Part shown: piece after piece, positions 1-8,507 of the stretch
Layout of the letters: the number at the start of each line of letters is the position of its first letter
Position numbering within the stretch: position 1 is the stretch's first letter
Assembly (NCBI RefSeq): GCF_022179185.1
Contig: NZ_BPQJ01000003.1
Coordinates: forward strand, 276,459-340,458
Length of the DNA stretch: 64,000 nt
Reading direction: 5' to 3'
Source of the DNA: Methylobacterium frigidaeris
GTDB lineage: Bacteria; Pseudomonadota; Alphaproteobacteria; Rhizobiales; Beijerinckiaceae
Program-made: the position numbers and the translations under genes
The notes under the pieces: model-generated
The model's database searches: none
Told to the model about the DNA's origin: nothing
The model's input: only the letters and a program-made list of their open reading frames with translations

Positions 1-598
1 CAGCGACCCGCTCGGCCTCCGCCGCAGCCGTGAGCGCCGCGGGGTCGCTCAAGGCGTAGCTGTCGCCGGCATGGAGCAGCACGCCGCGCAACGCCGCGCC
101 TCCTGCGGCGAGACGTCGGCCGATCGCCGCGAGGGTGTCGCGATCGCCCGGCGCGACGCCGGAGCGGTGGCCGTCGGCATCGACCTCGATCAGCACCGGC
201 ACGGCATCGCCGCTCGCCCGGGCGTGCTCGGCCACGGCGTCGGCCTGCTCGAGGCTGTCGAGGATGACCGCGAGGTCCGCGCCGCCGGCCCGGATCGCCG
301 CGACCCGGGGCAGCTTCGCCGGCGCGATGCCGACGGCGTAGATCATGTCGCGCACCCCGCCCGCGGCGAAGTACTCGGCCTCCAGCAGGGTCGAGACCGT
401 CGCGGGGCCTGACGGCGAGGCCATGGCGATGCGCGCGACGTCGAGGGATTTCGCGGTCTTGAGATGCGGCCGGAGCGTGACGCCGAGGCCTTCGAGATGC
501 GCGCGCATCCCCGCGACGTTGGCGTGCAGGCGGGCCTCGTCGAGGAGCAGGCAGGGGGTTGGCAGGCGGTCCAGTGGAATCCGGCTCGGCTCGGCCAT
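1..598 (-). CDS. D-threonine aldolase / D-serine dehydratase-like PLP enzyme (partial, 3-prime end off window)
   Basis: The visible part encodes about 199 residues reading off the left edge. Residues 8-20 carry a typical opening (LDRLPTPCLLLDE). Residues 43-50 read RPHLKTAK, the hallmark of the fold-III PLP family of D-threonine aldolases and DSD1-type D-serine dehydratases; by family knowledge the first lysine of this motif (K47) is the Schiff-base lysine. An alanine racemase N-terminal barrel follows (EAEYFAAGG, LIEVDADGHRSGV, LLHAGDSY). Substrate cannot be told from this half, because the metal-binding C-terminal domain lies outside the window. The ATG at 598 leaves about 100 bp to the divergent LysR gene, which is the usual arrangement for a regulated catabolic enzyme. 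Confidence 0.8.
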   Translation of the reverse strand, partial: MAEPSRIPLDRLPTPCLLLDEARLHANVAGMRAHLEGLGVTLRPHLKTAKSLDVARIAMASPSGPATVSTLLEAEYFAAGGVRDMIYAVGIAPAKLPRVAAIRAGGADLAVILDSLEQADAVAEHARASGDAVPVLIEVDADGHRSGVAPGDRDTLAAIGRRLAAGGAALRGVLLHAGDSYALSDPAALTAAAEAERVA

Positions 599-684
599 GG
601 TCGTAGCGCTCGTCGTGATCGCGTCGTCTCGCGCCACGAAGACCACGGGCGGGTCCGGAACGCCATTAACACTGGCTGCCTCCT

Positions 685-706
685 GCATTAATTTGAGACT
701 TAATGC
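685..706. promoter_or_regulatory. Palindrome overlapping the lysR start codon, candidate operator
   Basis: GCATTAA at 685-691 and TTAATGC at 700-706 form a perfect 7-bp inverted repeat with an 8-bp spacer. The right arm contains the ATG (703-705) of the LysR gene. It is AT-rich in a very GC-rich setting, and lies in the shared divergent control region. LysR proteins bind ATTA-type dyads, so autoregulation and control of the divergent aldolase-like gene is the natural reading. The spacing does not give a canonical T-N11-A box. Inference only. Confidence 0.5.
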
Positions 707-1623
707 TCGGCACCGACGATCTCCGCTTCTTCCTCGCCATCGCCGAGGCGCCTTCCCTCGCCGCCGCGTCGCGAGCCCTCGACGTGTCGCCGCCGGCGGT
801 CACGCAGCGCCTGCGCGCCCTTGAGGAGCGGCTGGGGATGCTCCTCGTCGACCGGGCCGGGCGCCACCTCGCGCTGACCGACGAGGGCGAGCTGATCGCC
901 GAGCGCGGTCGGCAGATCCTCGATTCCCTCGGCGAACTCGACGAGGCGCTGGGCGCCAGGCGCGGGCAGGTGGTCGGGCACCTGCGGATCGTGGCGCCGT
1001 TCGGCTTCGGCCGCCGCCACGTCGCCCCCGTCGCGGCGGCGTTCCAGGCGGCGCACCCGCAGGTCGCGATCGACCTCCGGCTCTCCGACCGCCTCGGCAG
1101 CGTGCCGGCCGGGACCTTCGACCTCGCGATCCATGTCGGCGAGATCGCGCAGGCGGCGCCCGGCCTGATCGTCCGGCGCCTCGCCCCGAACGACCGGGTG
1201 GCCTGCGCCGCGCCGGCCTATCTCGCCGCCCACGGCACGCCCGCAATCCCGGCGGACCTCCGCCTGCACGCCTGCATCGCGCTCCGCGAGAACGACGAGG
1301 ACGTGACCCTGTGGCGCTTCCGGCGTGACGGGCAGGATGAACGGGTCCGGATCGAGCCGCGGCTGGCCAGTAACGACGGCGAGGTGGTGCGCGGCTGGGC
1401 GCTCACCGGGTGCGGCATCATCCTGCGCTCGGAATGGGACGTCGCCGCCGACCTGCGGGCGGGACGGCTGGTCCGGCTGCTGCCGGGCTATGCCCTGCCC
1501 GACGCTCCGGTGGTGGCGCTGCTCGGCGCACCCCGCCGCGCCCGGGCCGCCCGCACCGGCCGGTTCCTCGACGTGCTCGCCGCCGCCCTCGACCCGGCCC
1601 CGTGGCGCGATCCGACGGCCTGA
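703..1623 (+). CDS. LysR-family transcriptional regulator
   Basis: 306 residues, the usual LysR length. The N-terminal winged helix (residues 4-63) shows the family pattern: DLRFFLAIAEAPSLAAASRAL, then VSPPAVTQRLRALEERLG and LTDEGE. It is followed by a linker helix and a periplasmic-binding-protein-like effector domain (about residues 90-295, with GHLRIVAPFGFGRRHV and SNDGEVVRGWALTGCGI). This start is chosen because the ORF opens exactly at the HTH. There is no strong Shine-Dalgarno, and the start codon is inside a palindrome, so translation may be weak or leaderless-like. It is divergent from the PLP enzyme gene, which is its probable target. The effector is unknown. Confidence 0.9.
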   Translation: MLGTDDLRFFLAIAEAPSLAAASRALDVSPPAVTQRLRALEERLGMLLVDRAGRHLALTDEGELIAERGRQILDSLGELDEALGARRGQVVGHLRIVAPFGFGRRHVAPVAAAFQAAHPQVAIDLRLSDRLGSVPAGTFDLAIHVGEIAQAAPGLIVRRLAPNDRVACAAPAYLAAHGTPAIPADLRLHACIALRENDEDVTLWRFRRDGQDERVRIEPRLASNDGEVVRGWALTGCGIILRSEWDVAADLRAGRLVRLLPGYALPDAPVVALLGAPRRARAARTGRFLDVLAAALDPAPWRDPTA

Positions 1624-1689
1624 CGGTCACGCCTCGCGCCGTGCCTTCACGCGAACGCGATCCGCCCGGTCTCGCCAGCGCCGCAGAGT

Positions 1690-1702
1690 CCGGGTAACCC
1701 GG
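1690..1702. repeat. Small palindrome just upstream of dsbD-like start
   Basis: CCGGGT (1690-1695), A, ACCCGG (1697-1702) form a perfect 6-bp inverted repeat ending 4 bp before the ATG at 1707, where a ribosome binding site would be expected. No Shine-Dalgarno is visible there. It could be a small operator or an RBS-occluding hairpin. Confidence 0.35.
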
Positions 1703-1706
1703 GCCC

Positions 1707-3887
1707 ATGCCGCCCCGCCGCCTCGCCCTCCTCCTCGCCCTTCTGGCCTCCTGGCTGACCCTCGGCGCCGCCGAGGCGCAGGTGCCGCGGCCGTCGAAAT
1801 ACGCCGACCTCGTCCGGGCCGAGCTGGTGACCGAGGAGAGCGCCGTCGCGCCGGGCGCCACGCTCACCGCAGGCGTGCGACTCACGATGAAGCCGGGCTG
1901 GCACGTCTACTGGCGCAATCCCGGCGATTCCGGCCTGCCGCCGGAGATCGCCTGGACGCTGCCGGCGGGCTTCTCCGCGGGCGGCGTCGCTTGGCCGGCG
2001 CCGGAGCGGATCCCGGTCGGCGACCTGATGAATTTCGGCTACGAGGGCGAGGTGCTGCTGACGGTGCCGATCACGGCACCCGAAACCCTCGGGTCCGGGC
2101 CCGTCCCGCTCAAGGCCAAGGTCTCCTATCTCGTCTGCGAGCGCGAATGCGTGCCGGGCGAGGCGACCCTGTCGACGAGCCTGCCCGTCGCGCCCGCCGG
2201 CACCAGCCCGCGGCCCGATCCGCGCACCGCCGCCCTGTTCGCGCAAGGGCGCGAGCGGCTGCCGGTACCGGCCCCCTGGCCCGTCCGGCTGGTCCAGGAC
2301 GGCGGCACGCCAGTACTGACGATCGATGCGCCCGGCCTCAAGGCGCGTGACGTCGCGTTCTTCCCCTATGCCGAAACGGCCCTGGAGCACGCCGCCGAGC
2401 AGGTCGCGACGAGCGACGCCACCGGCCTGCACCTGCGGCTCCAGCGCAGCAGCCAGACCGCCGCCGATGCGCCGGCGCCCCGGGCGGACGGGGTGCTGAC
2501 CCTCACGGAAGAGACCGGATCCGGCCCGGTCCGCCGCGCCTACGCGCTCGGCACGGCGATGCCCGCGCCGGCCGCCCTCGCGGCGCCCGTGCCGGCTCCC
2601 GCTCCGGCTGCACCGGCGATCGGTCCGGCCGAGGCCGAGGGCCTGTGGCAAGCGGCGTTCCTCGCCTTCCTGGGCGGGCTCCTCCTCAACCTGATGCCCT
2701 GCGTCTTCCCGGTCCTGTCGATCAAGGTCCTGAGCCTGGTGCGCCATTCGGGCGAGAGCCCGGGTCGGGTGCGGCTGCACGGCCTCGCCTACGCGGCCGG
2801 CGTGCTGGCGGCTTTCGTGAGCCTCGCGGGCCTGCTGATCGCGCTCCGGGCCGGCGGGGCGCAGATCGGCTGGGGCTTCCAGCTGCAATCGCCCCTGGTG
2901 GTGGCCGGCCTCGCCTACGGGCTCTTCGCCATGGGCCTCAGCCTGTCGGGGGTCTGGCATCTCGGCGGCCGGGCGGCGTCGCTCGGCGATGGCCTGACGC
3001 GGCGGGCCGGGTTGGAGGGCTCTTTCTTCACCGGGGTGCTGGCGACGGTGGTCGCCACCCCCTGCACCGCACCGTTCATGGGCGCGGCGGTCGGCTACGG
3101 CCTGACGCAGGGAGCCGTCGTGGCCCTCACGGTCTTCACGGCGCTCGGCCTCGGTCTCGCGCTTCCCTTCGCCCTGCTGGCGGCTTGGCCGGCGCTCCTG
3201 CGGCGCCTGCCGCGGCCCGGCGCCTGGATGGAGACCCTGAAGGGTCTCCTCGCCTTCCCGCTCTACCTCACGGTGGCGTGGCTCGTCTGGGTCCTGAGCC
3301 AGCAGGTCGGCTCCGCCGGGCTCATGGCCGGCCTCGCCGGCCTGGTGCTGGTGGCGTTCTGCGCCTGGGTGACCGAGCGCGGCCGGATGGCCGGCGCCGG
3401 CGCCGTCGCCCGGCGCGGGGCGCAAGGGGCCGCACTCCTCGGCCTCCTCGCCCTGGCCGGGATCCTCGCCGTGCTCGACCGGGACCGCGCCGGGCCGGTG
3501 GCGGTCGCGGCCGCGGACGGGATCGAGCCGTTCAGCCAGGCCCGGCTCGACGCGCTGCTCGCCGAGCGCCGGCCGGTCTTCGTCAACATGACGGCGGCCT
3601 GGTGCATCACCTGCCAGGTCAACGACCGCGCCACCCTGCGGGCAGCCTCGGTGCGCGCCGCCTTCAAGGCCCACGACGTCGCCCAGCTCAAGGGCGACTG
3701 GACCAACCAGAACCCGGAGATCACCCGGGTGCTGGAGGCCAACGGCCGCTCGGGCGTGCCACTCTACCTGCTCTACGACGGGCGCGGCGGCGTGACGGCA
3801 CTGCCGCAGATCCTCACCGAGGCGACGGTCCGCGACGCCCTCGCGGCGCTGCCGGCCGGGACGGGACCCCGGGCCGGCCTGCCCTGA
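1707..3887 (+). CDS. Protein-disulfide reductase, DsbD/ScsB family
   Basis: 726 residues. A signal peptide covers about 1-24. An N-terminal periplasmic domain of the DsbC/ScsB-alpha kind carries cysteines at 144 and 148 (VCERECVPG). A polytopic membrane core of about 8 segments (roughly 310-560) has the CcdA-type redox pair C332 (LMPCVFPV) and C453 (TPCTAPF). A C-terminal thioredoxin-fold domain has C633/C636 (AAWCITCQ). All three cysteine pairs of a DsbD electron relay are present, so the protein should carry electrons from cytosolic thioredoxin across the inner membrane to periplasmic disulfides. The N-terminal domain looks like the ScsB type rather than E. coli DsbD. No ScsC-like partner is adjacent, so its client is not evident from context. 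Confidence 0.9.
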   Translation: MPPRRLALLLALLASWLTLGAAEAQVPRPSKYADLVRAELVTEESAVAPGATLTAGVRLTMKPGWHVYWRNPGDSGLPPEIAWTLPAGFSAGGVAWPAPERIPVGDLMNFGYEGEVLLTVPITAPETLGSGPVPLKAKVSYLVCERECVPGEATLSTSLPVAPAGTSPRPDPRTAALFAQGRERLPVPAPWPVRLVQDGGTPVLTIDAPGLKARDVAFFPYAETALEHAAEQVATSDATGLHLRLQRSSQTAADAPAPRADGVLTLTEETGSGPVRRAYALGTAMPAPAALAAPVPAPAPAAPAIGPAEAEGLWQAAFLAFLGGLLLNLMPCVFPVLSIKVLSLVRHSGESPGRVRLHGLAYAAGVLAAFVSLAGLLIALRAGGAQIGWGFQLQSPLVVAGLAYGLFAMGLSLSGVWHLGGRAASLGDGLTRRAGLEGSFFTGVLATVVATPCTAPFMGAAVGYGLTQGAVVALTVFTALGLGLALPFALLAAWPALLRRLPRPGAWMETLKGLLAFPLYLTVAWLVWVLSQQVGSAGLMAGLAGLVLVAFCAWVTERGRMAGAGAVARRGAQGAALLGLLALAGILAVLDRDRAGPVAVAAADGIEPFSQARLDALLAERRPVFVNMTAAWCITCQVNDRATLRAASVRAAFKAHDVAQLKGDWTNQNPEITRVLEANGRSGVPLYLLYDGRGGVTALPQILTEATVRDALAALPAGTGPRAGLP

Positions 3888-3951
3888 TCCTGCCGCGCTG
3901 CAGGTCTGCCATGCGGCCGCAGCCCTGAACCGTCAGCGCCGTCCCGACCTA

Positions 3952-3966
3952 TGCTGCAATGCAGCA
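3952..3966. promoter_or_regulatory. Perfect 7-bp palindrome upstream of MFS gene, candidate operator
   Basis: TGCTGCA (3952-3958), A, TGCAGCA (3960-3966) is a perfect inverted repeat centred 20 bp before the ATG at 3979, next to the GAGGA ribosome site. Position and symmetry suggest a repressor site controlling the efflux gene. No regulator gene is adjacent. Confidence 0.45.
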
Positions 3967-3978
3967 GTGAGGACGGCG

Positions 3979-5169
3979 ATGCAGCACACCCTTCACGAAA
4001 CCGCCGGCGGCGTCGCGACAGGACGGCCTGCCGCCCTGGCGCTGCTGGCGCTGGCAGCGGCCTCCTTCGGCATCGGCACCACCGAGTTCGTCATCATGGG
4101 ACTTCTCCCCGAGATGGCGTCGGATCTCGGCGTCGGCATCCCGACAGCGGGCCTGCTGGTGTCCGGCTACGCGCTCAGCGTCACCTTCGGCTCGCCTCTG
4201 GTGGCGGTGGCACTGGCTCGCCTCGACCGGCGCCGGGCGCTCCTGGTGCTGATCGGCCTGTTCATCCTCGGCAACGCGCTCTGCGCGCTCGCTCCCAATT
4301 ACCGCCTCCTGATGCTCGCCCGCATCGTCACGGCACTCTGCCACGGCGCCTTCTTCGGCCTCGGCTCGGTGGTAGCGGCCGATCTCGTGCCACCCCACCG
4401 CAAGGCCAGCGCCATCGCGATCATGTTCACCGGGCTCACGCTGGCCAACGTGCTGGGCGTGCCCTTCGGTACCGCGCTCGGCCACGCCCTCGGCTGGCGG
4501 GCGACGTTCTGGGCCGTGGTCGGCATCGGCCTCGTGGCGGCGGCGGCCCTCCTCGCCTGGCTGCCGCGTCACCTGGCCCAGGAATCCGGCAGCCTGCTCT
4601 CCGAGATGCGGGTCCTGCGCCGGACGCAGGTGGTGCTCGCCATGCTGCTCAGCGTCCTCGCCTCGGCGAGCCTGTTCAGCGTCTTCACCTACGTGGCGCC
4701 GCTCCTCGCCGCCACCGCCGGCGCGACCCCGTCGGCGATCACCGGCGTTCTGCTGCTGTTCGGCGTCGGGTTGACGGTCGGGAACGTCCTCGGCGGCCGG
4801 CTCGGCGATTGGCGGCAGATGCCCTCCGTGATCGGCCTCGCCCTCGCTCTCGTCGTCGTGCTCGTGGCCCTGGTACCGGCGAGTGCCGCGCTGATGCCTG
4901 CCACGGCCCTGATCGGCCTGTGGGGCATCCTCGCCTTCGCCCTGGTGGCGCCGCTGCAACTGCGGGTTCTCACCGCGGCCGACGGCGCCCGCAACCTCGC
5001 CTCGACGGTGAACCAGGGCGCGTTCAACCTCGGCAACGCGCTCGGCGCCTGGCTCGGCGGCGTGGCGATCACGGCCGGCATTCCTTACGGTCACCTGCCG
5101 GTGATCGGGGCGGTGCTGGCGCTCGCGGTGGCCGGGGTGGGAGTGGTGGCGCACCGGCTGGATCGCTGA
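3979..5169 (+). CDS. MFS transporter, AraJ/YdhP-like (DHA1) family
   Basis: 396 residues with about 12 hydrophobic segments. The first helix holds the family motif FGIGTTEFVIMGLLPEMA, typical of AraJ/YdhP/PbuE-type efflux permeases. The loop 2-3 basic motif is short (ARLDRRRALL) and helix 4 reads LARIVTALCHGAFFG. The ATG at 3979 is preferred over the GTG at 3967 because GAGGA lies 5 nt before it and the GTG overlaps the palindrome. By family this is a proton-driven exporter of sugars, purines or drugs. Substrate is not predictable. Confidence 0.85.
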   Translation: MQHTLHETAGGVATGRPAALALLALAAASFGIGTTEFVIMGLLPEMASDLGVGIPTAGLLVSGYALSVTFGSPLVAVALARLDRRRALLVLIGLFILGNALCALAPNYRLLMLARIVTALCHGAFFGLGSVVAADLVPPHRKASAIAIMFTGLTLANVLGVPFGTALGHALGWRATFWAVVGIGLVAAAALLAWLPRHLAQESGSLLSEMRVLRRTQVVLAMLLSVLASASLFSVFTYVAPLLAATAGATPSAITGVLLLFGVGLTVGNVLGGRLGDWRQMPSVIGLALALVVVLVALVPASAALMPATALIGLWGILAFALVAPLQLRVLTAADGARNLASTVNQGAFNLGNALGAWLGGVAITAGIPYGHLPVIGAVLALAVAGVGVVAHRLDR

Positions 5170-5233
5170 GGAGAGGACCCGAGCCAGTCGCGGACCGTTG
5201 GCCGCGGGCCTTCCTCACGCAAGGAGAGATCCC

Positions 5234-5566
5234 GTGGCCCACACCTCCCCGGAGATGCAGGACTGCATCGACGCCTGCCTGCGCTGCTACCAGACCTGCC
5301 TCGGCATGGCCTCGAACCATTGCCTGCCGGCCGGCGGCAAGCACGTCGAGCCGGAGCACGTCCGCCTGATGCTGGCCTGCGCCGAGATCTGCCGCACCTC
5401 GGCGCATCTCATGCTGCTCGGGCTGCCGGAGCACCGGCACACCTGCCGGGCCTGCGCCGAGGTCTGCGAGGCCTGCGCGACGAGCTGCGCGGCGGTCGGC
5501 GACATGCAGGACTGCGTCACGGAATGTCGCGCCTGCGCCGCCCATTGCCGCAGCATGGCGGCTTGA
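5234..5566 (+). CDS. Cytosolic four-helix bundle copper-storage protein (Csp-like)
   Basis: 110 residues containing 16 cysteines, mostly spaced as CxxxC along helices (DCIDACLRCYQTC, CAEICRTSA, CRACAEVCEACATSC, CVTECRACAAHC). This pattern matches the Csp family, in which thiols pointing into a four-helix bundle bind many Cu(I) ions. There is no Tat or Sec signal, so it resembles the cytosolic Csp3 branch. The GTG at 5234 is chosen because AAGGAGAGA sits 5-7 nt upstream. Met and His residues near the ends (HCLPAGGKH) may assist Cu entry. No copper exporter or sensor gene is beside it. Confidence 0.85.
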   Translation: MAHTSPEMQDCIDACLRCYQTCLGMASNHCLPAGGKHVEPEHVRLMLACAEICRTSAHLMLLGLPEHRHTCRACAEVCEACATSCAAVGDMQDCVTECRACAAHCRSMAA

Positions 5567-5573
5567 TCGGGAA

Positions 5574-5597
5574 GCGCCCGGACGGAGCCGGGCGCCC
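5574..5597. terminator. Bidirectional terminator between csp-like gene and SDR
   Basis: GCGCCCGG (5574-5581) and CCGGGCGC (5588-5595) form a perfect 8-bp stem with a 6-nt loop, followed by CCTTTCC. It lies in the 36-bp gap between two convergent genes. Confidence 0.65.
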
Positions 5598-5602
5598 TTT
5601 CC

Positions 5603-6610
5603 TCACCGTCCGCTCCGCCTCGCCGCCGCCAGCGCGGAGCCCCCGATCAGCCCCGCCGCCGCGAGTATCCCGAGATGCAGCCACATCGGGTCGGCGGCGA
5701 CGACGCGGTCCTTCGCCCGCGCGTCGAACCGGCCGTGGGCGCCGTGGTCGCGCCGGGCATCGACCGGCTCGAACAGGTTGTCGGGCCGGCCGCTCTCCGC
5801 CGCCTGCGCGGTCATCTCGCCCCGGTAGCCGTGGCGGGCGAGGTAGTGATCGCTGAAGGCGGGTGCGGCCTGCGCGCCGAAGATCGCGAGCCAGGACGGG
5901 GTACCGATCCAGAGCTCGCGGGGCGCATCGTGGGCGGCGCGCACGATCTCCTCGGCGATCGTCTCGGGCTGGAAGATCGGCGGCACCGGCTCGAGCTTGC
6001 GTGGCAGGCGCGAGCGGGCCCAGTCGAATTGCGGCGTGTTCACCGCCGGCAGCTGCACCATGGTGAGCCGGATGCCGCTGCGATGATGCAGCAATTCCGT
6101 GCGCAGGCTGTCGACGAAGCCGCGCACCGCCGACTTCGCCGCGCAATAGGCCGCCTGGAGCGGGATCGACCGGTAGGCGAGCGCCGAGCCGACATGCACG
6201 ATGGTGCCGCGATCCGACGCCTTCATGTGGCGCAGGGCCGCGAGCGTGCCGTGGACCTGGCCGAGATAGGTGACGTCGGTGACGCGCCGGAACTCGTCCG
6301 GGGTCGTGTGCGCGACCTCGGCGTAGACCGTCACCATCGCGTTGTTGACCCAGACGTCGATCCCGCCGAACTCCTGCGCGAAGGCGTCGGCGGCGCGATC
6401 GACCGCCTTCGGGTCGGCGACGTCGGCGCGGTAGCCGAGCGCCTGCCCGCCGGCCGCACGCACCTCCTCGACCGCCGCCTCGATCCCGGCCCGGCCCCGC
6501 GCCACGATCCCGACATTCCAGCCCCGGCGCCCGAAAGCGACCGCGACCGCCCGCCCGACTCCGGCGCTGCCACCGGTCACCACGACGGTGGGGCGTGTTG
6601 TTCCGCTCAT
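5603..6610 (-). CDS. SDR-family oxidoreductase with C-terminal membrane anchor
   Basis: 335 residues. It is a classical short-chain dehydrogenase: cofactor motif TGGSAGVGRA at residues 12-21, NNA-type motif (VWVNNAM), catalytic Ser in GSALAYRS and YxxxK as YCAAK. About 250 residues are the SDR core. The rest is a linker rich in Arg/Asp and a final hydrophobic helix (LHLGILAAAGLIGGSALAAA) followed by RRSGR, which suggests a C-terminal membrane anchor. The long tail is unusual for the family but recurs in membrane-tail SDRs of alphaproteobacteria. Substrate unknown. It is divergent from the ABC importer operon. Confidence 0.85.
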   Translation of the reverse strand: MSGTTRPTVVVTGGSAGVGRAVAVAFGRRGWNVGIVARGRAGIEAAVEEVRAAGGQALGYRADVADPKAVDRAADAFAQEFGGIDVWVNNAMVTVYAEVAHTTPDEFRRVTDVTYLGQVHGTLAALRHMKASDRGTIVHVGSALAYRSIPLQAAYCAAKSAVRGFVDSLRTELLHHRSGIRLTMVQLPAVNTPQFDWARSRLPRKLEPVPPIFQPETIAEEIVRAAHDAPRELWIGTPSWLAIFGAQAAPAFSDHYLARHGYRGEMTAQAAESGRPDNLFEPVDARRDHGAHGRFDARAKDRVVAADPMWLHLGILAAAGLIGGSALAAARRSGR

Positions 6611-6786
6611 CCGATTGCTCCCGGTGACATTGCGTCAGCCCCGACAACGCGCCCGGGGCGTTTCGGGTGCAGCGCCGCGCGTCTGAGCGCGGAAGTGCCG
6701 GATCCGCGGGCAGGCTGCCCGCTATTATGTCTATACACAAAGGCCCCGTGCCGGTACGACAGGCGAGGCTTGGCAGGGAGGGAACG

Positions 6787-7728
6787 ATGAAGGCGGTTGC
6801 CGCAGGGTTGGTCGGGGCGCTCGCGCTGGCGCTGCCGGCGCACGCGCAGGAGACGAAGGTCACGGTCGCCCTGTCGGGCTGGACCGGCTTCGCCCCCCTG
6901 ACGCTGGCTAAGGAGGCCGGCATCTTCAAGAAGAACGGCCTCGACGTCTCGCTCAAGAAGATCCCGCAGGCGAGCCGCCACCTCGCCATCCGCTCCGGCG
7001 ACGTGCAATGCGCCGCCACCACGGTCGAGACCTGGGTGGTGTGGAACGCCAACGGCGTGCCGACGAAGCAGATCTTCCAGCTCGACAAGTCCTACGGCGC
7101 CGACGGCCTCGCCGTGCGCAACGACGTCGCGTCGATCAAGGACCTGAAGGGCAAGACGGTCGCCGCCTCGGTTCCCGGCACCGCGCCCTATTTCGGCCTC
7201 GCCTGGATCCTCAAGGCCAACGGCCTGTCGCTCAAGGACGTGAAGGTCGTCAACCTCGAGCCTGGCCCGGCCGCGCAGGCCTTCATCGCCGGCCAGAACG
7301 ACGCTGCGATGACCTACGAGCCCTATCTCTCCTCGGTGCGCGCCGCGCCGCAGGCCGGCAAGATCATCGCCACCACCCTCGACTACCCGATGGTGATGGA
7401 TACCTTCGGCTGCACGCCAGAATTCCTCGACCAGAACCCGAAGGCCGCGAAGGCGCTCGCCGACAGCTACTTCGAGGCGCTGGAGATGATCGCCAAGGAC
7501 CCGCAGAAGTCCTACGAGATCATGGGTGCCGACGTGAAGCAGACCGGCGAGGCCTTTGGCAACTCCGCGAAGTTCCTGCGCTGGCAGGACCGCGCCGCCA
7601 ACAAGGCGTTCTTCAACGGCGAGATCCAGAAGTTCTCGGAGCAGGCGGCGGACCTGCTGCTCGAGATCGGGGTGATCCGGCAGAAGCCCGACATCGCCGG
7701 GCTCGTCGACGGCCGCTTCGTGCAGTGA
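6787..7728 (+). CDS. ABC importer substrate-binding protein, NitT/TauT (SsuA/NrtA-like)
   Basis: 313 residues with a signal peptide (cleavage near PAHA-QET, residue 20). The mature protein is a type-2 periplasmic binding fold with family features: SGWTGFAPLTLAKEAGIFKK, RSGDVQCAATTVET, VRNDVASIKDLKGKTVAAS, ND-AAMTYEPYLS. These resemble the nitrate/sulfonate/taurine group, whose members also carry thiamine precursors and other small organics. The ATG at 6787 is preferred to upstream starts because AGGGAGGGAAC precedes it and the signal peptide starts there. It overlaps the permease gene by 4 bp (GTGA). Substrate not assigned. Confidence 0.88.
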   Translation: MKAVAAGLVGALALALPAHAQETKVTVALSGWTGFAPLTLAKEAGIFKKNGLDVSLKKIPQASRHLAIRSGDVQCAATTVETWVVWNANGVPTKQIFQLDKSYGADGLAVRNDVASIKDLKGKTVAASVPGTAPYFGLAWILKANGLSLKDVKVVNLEPGPAAQAFIAGQNDAAMTYEPYLSSVRAAPQAGKIIATTLDYPMVMDTFGCTPEFLDQNPKAAKALADSYFEALEMIAKDPQKSYEIMGADVKQTGEAFGNSAKFLRWQDRAANKAFFNGEIQKFSEQAADLLLEIGVIRQKPDIAGLVDGRFVQ

Positions 7729-8507
7729 GGCACCTTCGTCCGCTGCAGCCGGTCGGCGGCCCGGCGAAGGCCGTCCTGGGGATCGGCTTCTTCGTGCTGT
7801 TCGTGGCGGCCTGGGCCGCCGCGACCCTCGGAGGGTTGGTCCCGAAGACCTTCCTGGCCGATCCGATCACGATGGTGCAGGACGGCTGGCTGCTCCTCAC
7901 CCGGTTCGATTTCCTGTCGGATATCGGCGTCACGGTGTGGCGGGTGGTCGGCGGCTTCCTGCTCGCCTGCCTGGTGGCGGTGCCGCTCGGCGTGATGATG
8001 GGCGCCTACAAACCGGTCGAGGCGTTCTTCGAGCCGTTCGTGTCCTTCGCCCGCTACCTGCCGGCCTCGGCCTTCGTGCCGCTTCTGATCCTGTGGGCCG
8101 GCATCGGCGAGACGCAGAAGCTCCTCGTCATCTTCATCGGCTCGGTGTTCCAGCTCATCCTGATGATCGCCGTCGCGGTCGGCAACGTCCGGCGCGACCT
8201 CGTCGAGGCGGCCTACACCTTGGGCGCCAGCGATACAGGCATCATCCGCCGGGTACTGATCCCGGCGACGGCGCCCGAGATCGCCGAGATCCTGCGCCTC
8301 GTGCTCGGCTGGGCCTGGACCTACGTCATCGTCGCCGAGCTGATCGGCTCCTCGTCCGGCATCGGCCACATGATCATCGAGAGCCAGGCCCTGCTCGCCA
8401 CCGGGCAGATCATCTTCGGCATCATCGTCATCGGGCTGATCGGCCTCGTCTCGGACTTCCTGTTCAAGGCGGCCAACCGGCTCCTGTTTCCCTGGAAGCT
8501 CGCCTGA
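7725..8507 (+). CDS. ABC importer permease, NitT/TauT type (SsuC-like)
   Basis: 260 residues, about six membrane segments. It contains the binding-protein-dependent permease signature (EAAYTLGASDTGIIRRVLIPATAPEI), where the EAA loop meets the ATPase. The GTG at 7725 overlaps the TGA of the binding protein gene (GTGA), indicating translational coupling. Its own TGA shares one base with the ATPase ATG at 8507. Confidence 0.88.
   Translation: MRHLRPLQPVGGPAKAVLGIGFFVLFVAAWAAATLGGLVPKTFLADPITMVQDGWLLLTRFDFLSDIGVTVWRVVGGFLLACLVAVPLGVMMGAYKPVEAFFEPFVSFARYLPASAFVPLLILWAGIGETQKLLVIFIGSVFQLILMIAVAVGNVRRDLVEAAYTLGASDTGIIRRVLIPATAPEIAEILRLVLGWAWTYVIVAELIGSSSGIGHMIIESQALLATGQIIFGIIVIGLIGLVSDFLFKAANRLLFPWKLA

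Noticed and set aside
1647..3674. A 675-codon minus-strand frame opposite the dsbD-like gene
   Set aside because: Composition of an antisense shadow; no motifs, no ribosome site.
3949..5154. A 401-codon minus-strand frame opposite the MFS gene
   Set aside because: His/Glu/Gln-rich shadow text only.
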